Origin: Chrysemys picta bellii
Taxonomy: Eukaryota > Chordata > Testudines > Emydidae
Assembly (NCBI RefSeq): GCF_011386835.1
Contig: NC_088800.1
Coordinates: forward strand, 80,292,981 to 80,356,980
DNA: 64,000 nucleotides
Reading direction: 5' to 3'
Below, in pieces: positions 46,701 through 55,690 of the stretch (positions within the stretch are counted from its first letter, which is position 1; each line of letters opens with the position of its first letter). Under the pieces are notes generated by a model. That model did no database searches. It saw only the letters and a list, made by a program, of their open reading frames with translations, and was not told the origin of the DNA. A program made the translations under genes and the position numbers.

Positions 46701-49575
46701 GGGTTGGGAGGAGGTGAGGGCTCCGGCTGGGGGTGCAGGTCTGGGGTAGGGCCAGAAATGAGGAGTTCAGGGTGGGGGGACTGGGAGGGGACTGGGACCA
46801 AGGGGTTCGGAGGGCAGGAGGGGGATCAGGGCTGGGGCAGGGAATTGGGGCACGGGAGGAGGTCAGGGTGCAGGCTCTGGGCGGCGCTTACCTCAAGCAG
46901 CTCCCGGAAGCAGCGGCATGTCCCCCCTCTGGCTCCTACACAGAGGTGCAGCCAGGCGGCTCTGCACTCTGCCCTGTCCGCAGGTGTTGCCCCTGTAGCT
47001 CCCATTGATTGTGATTCCTGGCCAATGGGAGCTGTGGGGGTGGCGCTTGGGGCGGGGCAGCGTGCAGAGCCCCCTGGTTGCCCCTACGCATAGGAATTGG
47101 AGTGGGGACATGCTGCTGCTTCTGGGAGCCACGGCACACATGGAGCAGGGCAAGCCCCCGACCCTGCTCCCTGGCGAGAGCCACATTAAAACATCTGAAG
47201 GGCCGGATGTGGCCCCTGGGCCCATACTTTGCCCACCCCTGCCTTAGAAACGGCTATTTCCCCAGTAACCCTTGCCTTGCTAGGGACCCAAGTGAGGGGG
47301 CGTGGCTTCCCTTTGAGACTGACGGAGAAGGATGGCCATGCACTCCTACACATGTAAATAATTAACTTACCTAAAAACAGTAGTTTACACTTACATAACA
47401 CTATTTGTTCCAAAGAACTCTAGACAATCAGCCGTAACTAAAACTTCTAAGGTGACACTCGGTGGCCATTCCACAGAACTCACCAACATGACACACAAAT
47501 TGAAGACTTCTGTATCCAACTGAAAAGGCAGAGGGAATTTAGGGAGAAAGAATGCAATAACCCACGTTGGAATTTGGCCAGGATGTCGTGGTTAACTCTC
47601 TTACTCTTACAAAGAGCACCATGGATGCTCTAAGAGCCACAAATGGTAAGGATCTTGGTTTTTAATTTTGTTGTGGAACACAATGGAAAGCAACAAATCA
47701 GTGGTTTCGGGCTTTTTGTTTTTAAATGGACATAGTTGTATTAGTTTGAGGCTTGAGTTTTTGCACCTTTATTTCGACAAGCTGCCCATCTTGTAGACAT
47801 TACTACAAACCATATCTTAAGTCAAACAATACCTGTATTTCAACAGGAAATTTTACTGTGTTGTGTATGATTTGACATGTGGTCATTATACAATACAGTG
47901 ATCTCCATGTCAGACAGGAAAATAAATGAATGTTTTAAGCACATGACATGACTGCCACATTGGGAGTTCAGGACAGATCATTCTTAATCTCAGCAATTTT
48001 TTTAAGCTACTTTCACTTGATCATACAACTTTATTTCTAAATCCCCCTTTCTAAGCTCTCTGCTGAGGTGCTTGGGGAAGTGCACAAGTTCAAACACTGA
48101 CAAATATAGGAAAAAAAGATTCAAAAGCCAAGAAGAATATCTTACTACAAATTATTCTGTCAAACCAAACACCATCTGAAATATTTTTGGGAAATAAATC
48201 TATCTCCAATTTCTCCCTCCTCCCCTGTTTTCTTTAAGTTATAATTAGTGAGTATAACAGCAGTGAAAGGTAGTGGCAGCTCTATTTCATATAGGCCATT
48301 GAACAGCCATCAGACAGCAATGACTTTTGGTCACTACTACTGTCTTGGGATGGATTTGAACCGGTAACCTAGAGGTCAAAATGTTCTTTGACTTTGTACC
48401 CTCCTGTAGCTAAAGAACTGGTCACCACACACAATTCTTCATATCATAGACTGCAATTACATCTCAGAATTAAGCTTTTCAAATTTCACACTTAGTTACA
48501 GAACTAGCCCCTTTAATTGTCATAACTAAATTTAACTCAGCAAAGAAAAGCCAACAAAACTGGCCAGATCCACCTCCCTTCTCCAGTGGCCGCCCTGCAA
48601 CTCACTAGTCTTCATGCCCACTCTCCCTTTCAGGTTCCAGACAACAGACCTTACCAGTCCCTTAGGCTACTTATCTTTATGCCCCTTTTCTCTAATCTCT
48701 CTGTACCATAATAATCTGACAGCAGAAGTCGTTCTACATCAGATCTACTAATGTCAAGCGGACCAGGGTTCCTCGGGGGAGAGTCACATGTTTGCCAGCC
48801 CAAGAAGCTGTTTTTGCAGCACGGCTGCAGGCGCCGCTCACTTCTAGGGCTACTTTCCCTGGAATGTCTCCGTTCCCTGCCCCTTCTCCCGAGCTCTCAG
48901 GTCCTATTACCAACCAGCGTGCAGGGAAGAGAAGCAACACCTAGGGGGGAGGGATAGCTCAGTGGTTTGAGCATTGGCCTGCTAAACCCAGGGTTGTGAG
49001 TTCAATCCTTGAGGGGGCCACTTGGGGATCTGGGGCAAAATCAGTACTTGGCCCTGCTAGTGAAGGCAGGGGGCTGGACTCGATGACCTTTCAAGGTCCC
49101 TTCCAGTTCTAGGAGATGGGATATCTCCATTAATTAAAAAAAAAAAAAATTAAGTTACACCCGAAGGGCTTGATCGAGTCTCCCTCTGCCCAACGTCCTA
49201 GGGGTCGCGAGGCTGCTGCTGCAGCCTCATGACCCTCAGCGGGACCCTTTGTCGAGGCCTCCCCGCCCATGCCCCGCGAGATGGGGTGGCTGGAGGGAGA
49301 CAGCACCGTTGCTAGTGCCCATCTCCCGGCCGTGCACGAGGAGTCTCAGCCGGGCTCGCTCCGCCCCAAAGCCCACGGGGCTGGGTCCGCAGCCGGACCA
49401 GCAGCTCTCCAGAGCCAGGCTGCCCTTCCTTCCGTAGCCTTGGTACAGCCCGGTCCCCACACGGAGCCCTACCTGACCCCGGGGCCGGGGACACCCCGCG
49501 ACCCCCACCTTGCCCTGCGGGGGCGGGACCCCTCGCGCCCCACTTCCTACCCTACCTGCCGATCCCGGTCACCAT
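31523..49575 (-). CDS. DHRS7B: DHRS7B, whole spliced coding region in seven exons
   Basis: complement(join(31523..31728,32924..33076,34784..34876,36220..36430,38067..38182,40590..40771,49556..49575)): 981 nt, 326 residues plus stop (human 325). DHRS7B (PexRAP) is a membrane-anchored SDR reductase that reduces acyl/alkyl-dihydroxyacetone phosphate in ether-lipid and phospholipid synthesis, at peroxisome and ER membranes. In order: basic N terminus ([10 protein letters not shown]); a membrane segment at about 20-42; NAD(P)-binding TGATSGLG at 59-66; VLCGRNG near 81-87, the usual cofactor-selecting region; NNAG at 142-145; the active-site strand ISS at 193-195; and catalytic Tyr208 and Lys212 in [13 protein letters not shown] (237-244) follows. 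The C terminus is rich in Arg/Lys and ends KERKAKDS, with no SKL-type peroxisomal signal. All six introns are GT-AG and every phase closes. No break is seen, so the gene should be functional. Confidence 0.96.
32232..32352. repeat. Second foldback-type repeat in DHRS7B intron 6
   Basis: The arms aggtggatgaggtaatat and atattacctcatccacct face each other around agaagttggtccaataaaag, followed by a 'ggctacagcaacac' tail. It lies only about 20 bp from the foldback element at 32375. I found no convincing target duplication. Confidence 0.55.
32375..32539. repeat. Foldback element with 12-bp target duplication
   Basis: Arms built on gaggagtctggtggcacctg and its complement, with a degenerate centre (an A run where other copies have the tight loop) and the tail ggatacagactaacacggct. 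The 12-mer actgtcaattaa is present at 32363-32374 and again at 32540-32551. Located in DHRS7B intron 6, about 0.4 kb from exon 6. Confidence 0.8.
32924..33076 (-). CDS. DHRS7B: DHRS7B coding exon 6
   Basis: The acceptor is tttgcag. The exon finishes the catalytic Tyr208 codon and continues [18 protein letters not shown], giving Lys212 of the YxxxK motif, then [20 protein letters not shown]. The donor is gtgagg after the first base of codon 259. Confidence 0.96.
33700..34330 (+). repeat. Degraded LINE fragment, probably L2-like
   Basis: Pyrimidine-rich sequence with wording found in L2-type LINE 3' regions, such as ccttcactggcttcccctct, atcaagttcaagctcctccc and a tgttccctctta-type stretch. 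The open frame it carries has no intact domain. It lies in DHRS7B intron 5. The family call is tentative. Confidence 0.4.
34784..34876 (-). CDS. DHRS7B: DHRS7B coding exon 5
   Basis: Short exon coding (A)[20 protein letters not shown]... to ...IPFRSA and the first base of Tyr208. It carries the active-site serine strand. The acceptor is ctctctag and the donor gtaagt. Confidence 0.95.
36220..36430 (-). CDS. DHRS7B: DHRS7B coding exon 4
   Basis: Acceptor tgttcacag, donor gtatac. Encodes [18 protein letters not shown] (residues 107 on), the NNAG motif in [14 protein letters not shown], and [13 protein letters not shown]. The phase is 0 at entry, with one base left over at exit. Confidence 0.96.
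36659..36740. promoter_or_regulatory. Pair of inverted ZNF143-type motifs in DHRS7B intron 3
   Basis: The + strand reads aactacagatcccagcatgc from 36659, the full ACTACA..TCCCAGCATGC layout. A reverse-oriented half (gcatgctgggacca, 36727-36740) follows about 45 bp later. They could be bound by ZNF143/THAP11, or may simply be the ends of an old element. Confidence 0.4.
38067..38182 (-). CDS. DHRS7B: DHRS7B coding exon 3
   Basis: Acceptor ctccaaag, donor gtaagt. Completes Glu68 and reads [20 protein letters not shown], then the helix [19 protein letters not shown]. The CGRNG region follows beta-strand 2 of the Rossmann fold, where SDRs discriminate NADPH from NADH. Confidence 0.96.
39495..40330 (-). 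mobile_element. Possible solo LTR of an old endogenous retrovirus (uncertain)
   Basis: The left edge reads tgtgtcacag. Inside is AATAAA on the minus strand (39750-39755), in a context resembling an LTR R/U5 boundary, and the minus-strand stretch ends ...tgtgacaca. No gag, pol or env sequence is next to it. I could not find the right edge or a target duplication, so this is only a composition-based suggestion. Located in DHRS7B intron 2. Confidence 0.3.
40590..40771 (-). CDS. DHRS7B: DHRS7B coding exon 2
   Basis: Acceptor ttttgtag, donor gtgggt. Completes Ser7 and codes [16 protein letters not shown], the membrane anchor [15 protein letters not shown], and the cofactor motif in [13 protein letters not shown]. 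An in-frame ATG inside (Met18) aligns with Met16 of human DHRS7B and could serve as an alternative start that still keeps the anchor. Confidence 0.95.
41490..41750 (+). repeat. MIR-like SINE mixed with a small hairpin repeat
   Basis: The MIR-type parts (gagccctggcactgacc; cctctttgcctccgtttccc) are separated by a segment from about 41575 to 41665 of the 'gatattcaactcccatttag ... ctgaaaatctggccc' repeat type. This looks like a nested insertion into an older SINE. Confidence 0.45.
45735..46320 (+). repeat. Unclassified interspersed repeat
   Basis: Sequence such as agcccagggataccagatgt and 'ccactattaaggccctgggc' has the look of a multi-copy turtle element. It contains open frames of up to 89 codons with no domain that I recognise. 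Neither end is defined. It could be the leader or UTR of an LTR or other retroelement. Confidence 0.35.
46325..46610. mobile_element. Nonautonomous TIR element ('taagggcttgtctacac' type)
   Basis: Left end taaggggtggtctacactac and right end gtagtgtagacaagccctta are terminal inverted repeats of 20 bp with three mismatches. It contains an internal hairpin of cttcagctacgt and acgtagctgaag around a tandem gaataacgt (about 46371-46407). No coding capacity. The ends resemble those of the element at 55029-55289, suggesting one superfamily. Confidence 0.7.
46614..47241. mobile_element. hAT-like element (628 bp) with perfect 8-bp TSD
   Basis: Starts caggggtgggcaactttttg and ends with the complement-type gcccacccctg. 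The octamer ccttagaa lies on both sides (46606-46613 and 47242-47249). The left copy includes the last five bases of the neighbouring element at 46325-46610, so this hAT inserted into the edge of that element later. Internal GC-rich inverted parts ('cagcggcatgtccccc' and 'gggacatgctgctgct') flank the centre. Confidence 0.85.
48944..49150 (+). mobile_element. Turtle Pol III SINE (tRNA-derived), full length
   Basis: The head carries a tRNA-like A box (tagctcagtggtttgag, 48955-48971) and B box (ggttgtgagttcaatcc, 48992-49008). A tRNA-unrelated body follows, then a CR1-like 3' end (ctggactcgatgacctttca, aggtcccttccagttcta), ending in an A-rich tail. CR1 enzymes are thought to mobilise such SINEs through the shared tail. 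It sits in DHRS7B intron 1, about 400 bp from the first exon and in its antisense orientation. Confidence 0.9.
49556..49575 (-). CDS. DHRS7B: DHRS7B coding exon 1 (20 nt)
   Basis: The minus-strand gccatggtgacc gives a good start context. It codes MVTGIG and two bases of Ser7, followed by the donor gtaggg. The choice rests on three points: the exon opens like human DHRS7B (MV...), its phase joins exactly to exon 2 (ag + c), and it lies in the CpG island. It is too short to be found by an open-frame search. Confidence 0.8.
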
Positions 49576-50068
49576 GGCCACAGCCGGAAGTGGGCGGGAT
49601 TCGTCGCTCGACCAATGAACGCGCCGCCCGCCCTTTCGCGTCACCAGGAGCGAGGCGGTTCCTTCGCTGGGGGTGCGCCGGCGTGAGGCGGATGTTGCCT
49701 GCTTCGGGCCGGAGCGGATGATTGAAGGAACGGACCAGCGGGTCCGGCTCACTTACCCTTCGGCCGGGAAACATAGGCTCCTCCATGGGGTTCCGCGAGG
49801 CAGAGAAATACACACCCACCCCCCCGCACCGTGTCCAGGCTAAGCCGGTCCCCTTGCCTCGCTGGGGTCCCAAAGCTCGGGGCCTGCCCGTATATTACCT
49901 AGGCACGGGGCGGGGGCTGTGTCGGTGTTACAAGGTGCGAGGCTTGAAAATCACCGGGAAACGTGTTCTGGGATTTCCAGGGCAGCCCCTGGTAGCTGTG
50001 GGGGTTCCCTCCCAGCACGGCGAGCTGCGGTGCGCAGCCTCTGCCTAGGCCCACGGCCTGCGGTTCCT

Positions 50069-50092
50069 TCTCCTCCTCCTCCTCCTCCTCCT
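50069..50092 (+). repeat. CCT triplet run
   Basis: About seven to eight tandem CCT triplets in the DHRS7B CpG island. Confidence 0.75.
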
Positions 50093-51245
50093 GCGGCCCC
50101 TCTGCGGCAGCCACGGGCCCTGGGGCCCTCCCGGGACGAGGGGTGAAAAGCCTTGGCTCCAGAAAGAGTAGTGGTGCCTCCCCTAATGGAGGGAGGGAAA
50201 TAATGGGGCACGTGGGAAAAGAGGAAAGAGAAGGGGGAGAAAGACAGCAATGACTTCAGAGGAGGAGTAAGCCTTGTGTCTGCCCCTGTTGCCCTAAATC
50301 ACACCCGGACGAAAGGGGTAGCAGGACACCAGCCTTGCTTGCCCAGCCCCAAAAGGCTAGTCCAGGTCGGGGAAGTCAGTATCTATTGAAGGAGAGGTGT
50401 GGTAATGGGTGCATTGTTATGGGGCCTGGTAGTGATGCTGTTGCCGCTGCAGGTTTAAATAAGTGTCCAAATGGATCCCCATTTGTGGGCTCCTGACACT
50501 AATTAGGTATGTGTTGTTATGGCGAATCCGCCATTGGAGGCGGAGCAGAATCTCATATTGAATTGAGATAGTATCGCAGTGCTATATATGGAGTAGAGAA
50601 GATCAGTGGATATTTGAACCAATGATGTTGGAATAGTTTTTATGGGGGGTTACTGAAAGTCACTGAACTAAACTGTGAACCCTGTATATGATGGAAACCA
50701 CTTCAAGCCAGTGGGTGCAGCAGCCCCCCAGCACCTGTAGTTCTAGCCCCCCTGGGTAAAATGAAATTTTAAGAGCAGCCTGCAGTCTATGTCAGTTCTG
50801 AGGCCCCGATAACTAGAATGACAAGTGTTAAGAGGATATAAAGGAAAGACAAGTTAAAAGCAATATACATGGTTTCATGTGTTTGTGCCCCTGCATTTAT
50901 TTTGTTTTAACAGTCAAATAACATTACTGCTTATCTGAAGCCAGGGGGTATGTTTTCAGAGCTATAAGGCAATTTCTGAGGTTTTGTTATGTGATGAACT
51001 GAACAGGAGTTAACACACTGTTACATAAACTGACTCCCACTTTCTTGATCATGTGCCGTGGGCTAATGTCAAGGTGTGACAAAATGATCCCTGAGCAGAA
51101 TTTTGAAAAACAGCTTAACTGGAAATGTCAAAATGACACTTAGGCCTCAAAAATGGCCCCAAATGTCCTGCATTATATAAAGATGACTTTTTTAATACAG
51201 GGCACCTGATAGACAGATTTCACTCAGACTACTACATAATAATAA

Positions 51246-51410
51246 ATGGAGATATCCCATCTCCTAGAACTGGAAGGGACCTTGAAAGGTCATTGAGTCC
51301 AGCCCCCTGCCTTCACTAGCAGGACCAAGTACTGATTTTGCCCCAGATCCCCAAGTGGCCCCCTCAAGGATTGAACTCACAACTCTGGGTTTAGCAGGCC
51401 AATGTTCAGA
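51246..51410 (-). mobile_element. Turtle Pol III SINE, 5'-truncated
   Basis: Antisense copy of the same SINE: ggagatatcccatctcctag at the left edge is the 3' end. The B box is present (reverse of gagttcaatcc), but homology stops near the 'cattggcctgc' part, so the A box is missing or scrambled. It is unlikely to be transcribed by Pol III. Confidence 0.8.
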
Positions 51411-54095
51411 AGCACCATCTGGTGCCGAGGCATCTTTAACCAGTTTTCAACACCTTCTCTTTTGACTTAAGGAGACCAGCTAGGTTGAATAAGAGATTTT
51501 TGCATGGATTCTATCCCAGTTGATATTTTAAGAATCTTGTTTGAACCCTGTACTTCATCTTTGCATAGAAAAGAAACTCCTGAGGATTGCTAGGTTTATG
51601 GGTTTCAGAAGAGGGACCATACTCTGTTTTCTACCACAGATAATTTTTACCTAAACTACAGGACTAGGTGTTCGTACCTTGGAGAGTCTTCAACACTCAC
51701 TTAGTAGTCTTATAAACTCATAATCCAGACTCTGGAACACTAGCATTTCAACCTGTTCTTGATGGGATGGGGCCTGCAAACACAAAGGGGGGTTTTCAGC
51801 TTTGTCTCCATTAACTAAATCTCTCTGCTGAGGCAATAAACTTCAGGGGATTGGTAATGGGATGTGGAGCCTTTCAATGTTAGGTCAGCAGTTTGACTCC
51901 AGGCTAGGTCTTTATGGGTTGCCTAGTGTCCTATGTAAAATGAATTTGAGGGTCTCAGTACGACTCTGAAGGGACACCAATGTCCCTATCACTGTTGGAA
52001 CTCCTTGCAGCCCCTCAGACTGAATGGGCTGAGTATTGTGAATGGCCCTTGCACCATGGAAATGTGGGCTCTCTCAGGGTTAAGGCCCATGGGTTGGTCA
52101 TTGTGTGAGAAGCTTGTCCTGCTACTGCCCATGATATACATGTTCCATGGATTAATAAAACCTTTTCACGAGCACCACATTTAGTGCTATCTTCAAAAAT
52201 TCATTTCAGTTTTGTAGACTGAGATGCACGGGCAAAGCTGTTTGAGGAAGACCAGGACCCACATAAAGGTGTGCTGCTGCAAAGCACAGACCTGCTTTGG
52301 AGCAGCTGTGTAGTCCCTCAAAGCTGGCATAGCAAGGAGCGGGGGGGAATGGTTGCGAGTCAGGGTTGAGGTATTTTGACAGAGCTGTGTGAGGAAGCCC
52401 GAGACTGGAATAAAAACAGGTTTGCAGATCAGGATTGAGATGCACTGGCAGAGATGGAGGGAGTGGAAATATTTCACAGCACTTTGCTGTGCTGGGCCTG
52501 CCTCTCTTCATTTACCCAGCCATATCATTAGTCCTTCTCTTTCAACAGCATCAAATGTGGCTCTGATTTTAAAATGAACATTTAATTACTAAATACTTCA
52601 GAGCATTTCCCTCTCAAACAGCCATTTCCTATTTCTGGTCCTCAGACATTAAACTACTCCATGAATTTCTTGTCTCTCCTAGTTAAAGCCAGGAAAGTGT
52701 GTTTGCAGATGGTTTCCAGAGGTACAGCAGCGCCATCATAGGTCAAGCAAGCTAATCGCAAGTGTGTATCCCCATAGATAACAGCAAGTGGTAGACCACC
52801 AGTGCTGTTTGAAGGGCGGTTTATGTTCTGCTTATTTTGTATTGTTCCTCTCTTCAGATACGGGAGATACACGGGTGACGTGGATTAATTTCAGTTAGGG
52901 ATTGTCCATAATCAAGAGAACAACATTCTGGAGAGAAAGGGAATGGGTCTGAGGTTGATCCATTTCACTATGAAAACTTTTGTGACTGATGTACTTCTTT
53001 GGGGGAGGAGAGGACAGACTAGCATACTATTCTATATGTAATCCCAAAATGACAATTTCTTAAAACAACTCAAGTTATTTCGTGGTAACGCCATTGGAAG
53101 CAATGGTCATTACAGACTCCTAGAACTCAGAGATGGCAAAGATCACCTCTGATCCATCTTTTCCATGCATAACCCAGTTCCATTCTCACAGGCCACTGAG
53201 CAGCTGCCTGAGAGCTGATTACTTCTAACCTCCATGGTAACCTGCGTAACATCTGCCACCCTATTTCACTTAACTGGAAAAAGCCACAGTCACCACTGCA
53301 TCACCACCTGTCTGCCTTTCAGATGCTTGGCAAAGTCGGATTGAAACTCAACAACGCCCCAGGGGCACCTTTCCGAAATGGATAGCCCTGATGGTGGCTT
53401 TGCCAGTAGCAATCCAGGGAATAAAGGCTACATTTTAGATTGTGTTTACAATTAGAGATGGAAACTCAGCAAAATGAAACAGAAGGCCCTGGATTTCAGC
53501 AGCATCAGGATTCCCTAGAGTGTTACACATTAAACCCATTGGGTTAAATTAATCCCTGGAGTAATACCACTAATTTCAAGCACCAGAGATTAATTTGATG
53601 CTATCGTAACCGAGGCTTTTCTCTTGGAGAACACACATGGCAATTTGGCAAAAATTATTATGGTCTTTAAAAATTACCACAGGAATGTTTATTACCATCT
53701 AGTCTGTCTTTTGAGCCTCTCTTTCAAATCTTGTTGTTCCAGAACTGTGAAGAGCTGGAAGCCTTCTAACATTTCAGTGCCTCCCGGACAAGCATTCTGC
53801 CAGTTCTGTTCCTCCCCTTACAGAAGGTGTATATGAAAACCAAAAGAGCAACATCGTCTCTTTTTTAGGAGCTAGTTATAAGTGGTTCTAGTGATGTCTA
53901 ATTCATTTTGCAGGCATCACTGAGCTGGATACACAGTTTCTTAATCTGATTATCTAGGGCCATAGCTTTGTGCTCTAGTTCTTCCAGTCTCTTGTTCATC
54001 ATCTTTCTTTTAGCAGGAGTGTAAAATGTGGCTGCTCCCTTAAGAAATGCTTTAGCAGCCTCCTTTAAGAGCATGAGATTGTCCCTATAAGATAG

Positions 54096-54401
54096 CAGTT
54101 CTCAAACTGTGGGTCGGGACCACAAAATGGGTCACGACCCCATTTTAATGGGGTTGTCAGAGCTGTCTTAGACTTGCTGGGGCCTGGGGCTGAAACTGAA
54201 ACCCGAGGGTTTCAGCCCTGGGCAGTGGGGTTCAGATTACAGGCCCCCTGCCTGGGACTGAAGCCCTTGGACTTGGCCTTTGGCCCCCCCACCTTGGGGA
54301 TGAGGCTCGTGTGGGCTCAGGCTTTGGTCCCCCCTCCTGGGGTCCTGTAGTAATTTTTGTTGTCAGAAGAGGGTCGGTGCAATGAAGTTTGAGAACCCCT
54401 G
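54096..54401. mobile_element. hAT-like element, older copy
   Basis: Ends are cagttctcaaactgtgggtc and gaagtttgagaacccctg, inverted relative to each other. The left end lacks the usual GG of CAGNGGTTCTC. No clear 8-bp duplication survives. Inside is a self-complementary stretch around 'ggggctgaaactgaaa'. Confidence 0.6.
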
Positions 54402-55028
54402 CTAAGTGATAAAGTCTTTGCAGAGATCCCGCACAGGTTAGCAAAGTCTTTCTCAGGGTAAGGTCCTTGAATAAGCCTGGACTGAAAGTTCCAGTTTTCA
54501 CAGTGTCTTAGGCTAGAAAATCTAAATGTTCAAAGGGCTGGAGCCTGATTAGAGCTTTTTTATCACAGCTTCTGCTGTAAAACTCTTCTGCCTCCACCCA
54601 TTCTGGATTTATACTAAAATCTCTCCTTCCCTCCACCTGCATAGACTCTGTGCTCGTGAGAATGAATGAATGAATGAAAACAGAACTGTGAGAGAGACCA
54701 AGGGTTGGGGAATGGAATGAAAAGAATTCTGATCATGGATACTGCAGAACTGTGTGCACCTAGACTCATAGTCCCACAACAGCTCAGTGAAGTATTATTT
54801 TACCCATTGCACAGATCAAAAAATTGAGACATGGAAAAGTTGAGGCCCACATTTTCAGAGGTGCCCACTAATTCGGGGTGTTTTAATGTTTGAAAGCCAG
54901 CTTGAGGCAGATTTGTAGACGTGCTGAGCACATACTGCTCCTATTGACTTCAATGTGCCATACATACATAAAATACATCACATAACTTTCTGTTGCATCC
55001 CTCCTTTCTCTTTGTGTTATGTCTAATT

Positions 55029-55289
55029 TAGGGCTTATCTACACAAGGAAAAAAGCCAGCAGTAACTGGTGTGCACTAGCCAGTGCAAACTAACTATTCT
55101 GCACTAACTCCCCGTGCGAACACTCATGCTGCGCACTAGGAGTGCCTTTGTGCGCAATAAACCTCCTGAAGGCACTCTTAGTGCACCCTAAGAGTGTCCA
55201 GATGGGGAGTTAGTGCGGAATAGCTAGCTCACTTTAAATTCACACCTTAATGCACGGTAAACTAACTTTCCCATGTAGACAAGACATTA
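55029..55289. mobile_element. Nonautonomous TIR element related to 46325-46610
   Basis: Left end tagggcttatctacac and right end gtagacaagacatta. The two interior halves are roughly inverted copies (gcactaactccccgtgcg; ggggagttagtgcggaa). No coding capacity. Confidence 0.6.
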
Positions 55290-55479
55290 GATTGTGAAAG
55301 CTTCTTGGCGGAAGGAGCATGCTGGAAAAGCATCAAGCACACCTATGGAACGGTATAAATACGAATACCCTCCCTCCCACGCACACCCGTAGGCTATGAA
55401 GGGGTTAAGATTCATTCACAATTGACAAAGCGGAGGAAGAATGATCTGTGATTCAGATATAGCAGTCAGGGTCGCTAGG

Positions 55480-55690
55480 TTCTGTTCTCAAATGTGCCTC
55501 ATATTTCCTGTGTGATCCTGGGCAAGTCATTTAACCTTTTTCTTCCTTAGTTTCATGAAATAAAATGGCGATGCTTCTCTTCCTGAGGTTATGGGTCTAT
55601 TACAGGAGTGAATGAGGTTCTGTGTCCTACGACGTGCCGGAGTCAGACTAGCTGATCACAATGGTCCCTTCTAGCCTTAAAGTCTATGAG
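55480..55690 (+). repeat. MIR-like core followed by CR1-like tail
   Basis: The core gtgtgatcctgggcaagtca is followed by the cttagtttcatgaaataaaa segment. From about 55590 comes a CR1/L3-type 3' end (tagctgatcacaatggtccc, ttctagccttaaagtctatg). Two adjacent old repeats, or one chimera. Confidence 0.5.

Larger units (their letters stand above)
40772..49555 (-). other. DHRS7B: DHRS7B intron 1 (8.8 kb)
   Basis: A GT-AG intron rich in mobile elements: a MIR-like SINE mixed with a small hairpin repeat (about 41490-41750), an unclassified turtle repeat (45735-46320), a TIR element (46325-46610), a hAT element (46614-47241) and a Pol III SINE (48944-49150). I see nothing of note between about 41.8 and 45.7 kb, nor between 47.3 and 48.9 kb. 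Confidence 0.85.
49190..50160. promoter_or_regulatory. DHRS7B: CpG-rich promoter of DHRS7B
   Basis: Strong CpG density surrounds the first coding exon. Immediately upstream of the ATG (higher coordinates) lie an ETS-type core gccggaagtg (49583-49592), an overlapping GC box gtgggcggg (49590-49598) and a CCAAT box (49612-49616). No TATA box is seen. The island extends about 550 bp beyond the start on the far side, where a divergent non-coding transcript could start, but no coding exon is evident there. Confidence 0.7.

Noticed and set aside
48955..49008. tRNA gene suggested by A and B boxes
   Set aside because: The boxes belong to the SINE head. No cloverleaf with a proper acceptor stem, and the same sequence recurs at 58106-58302.
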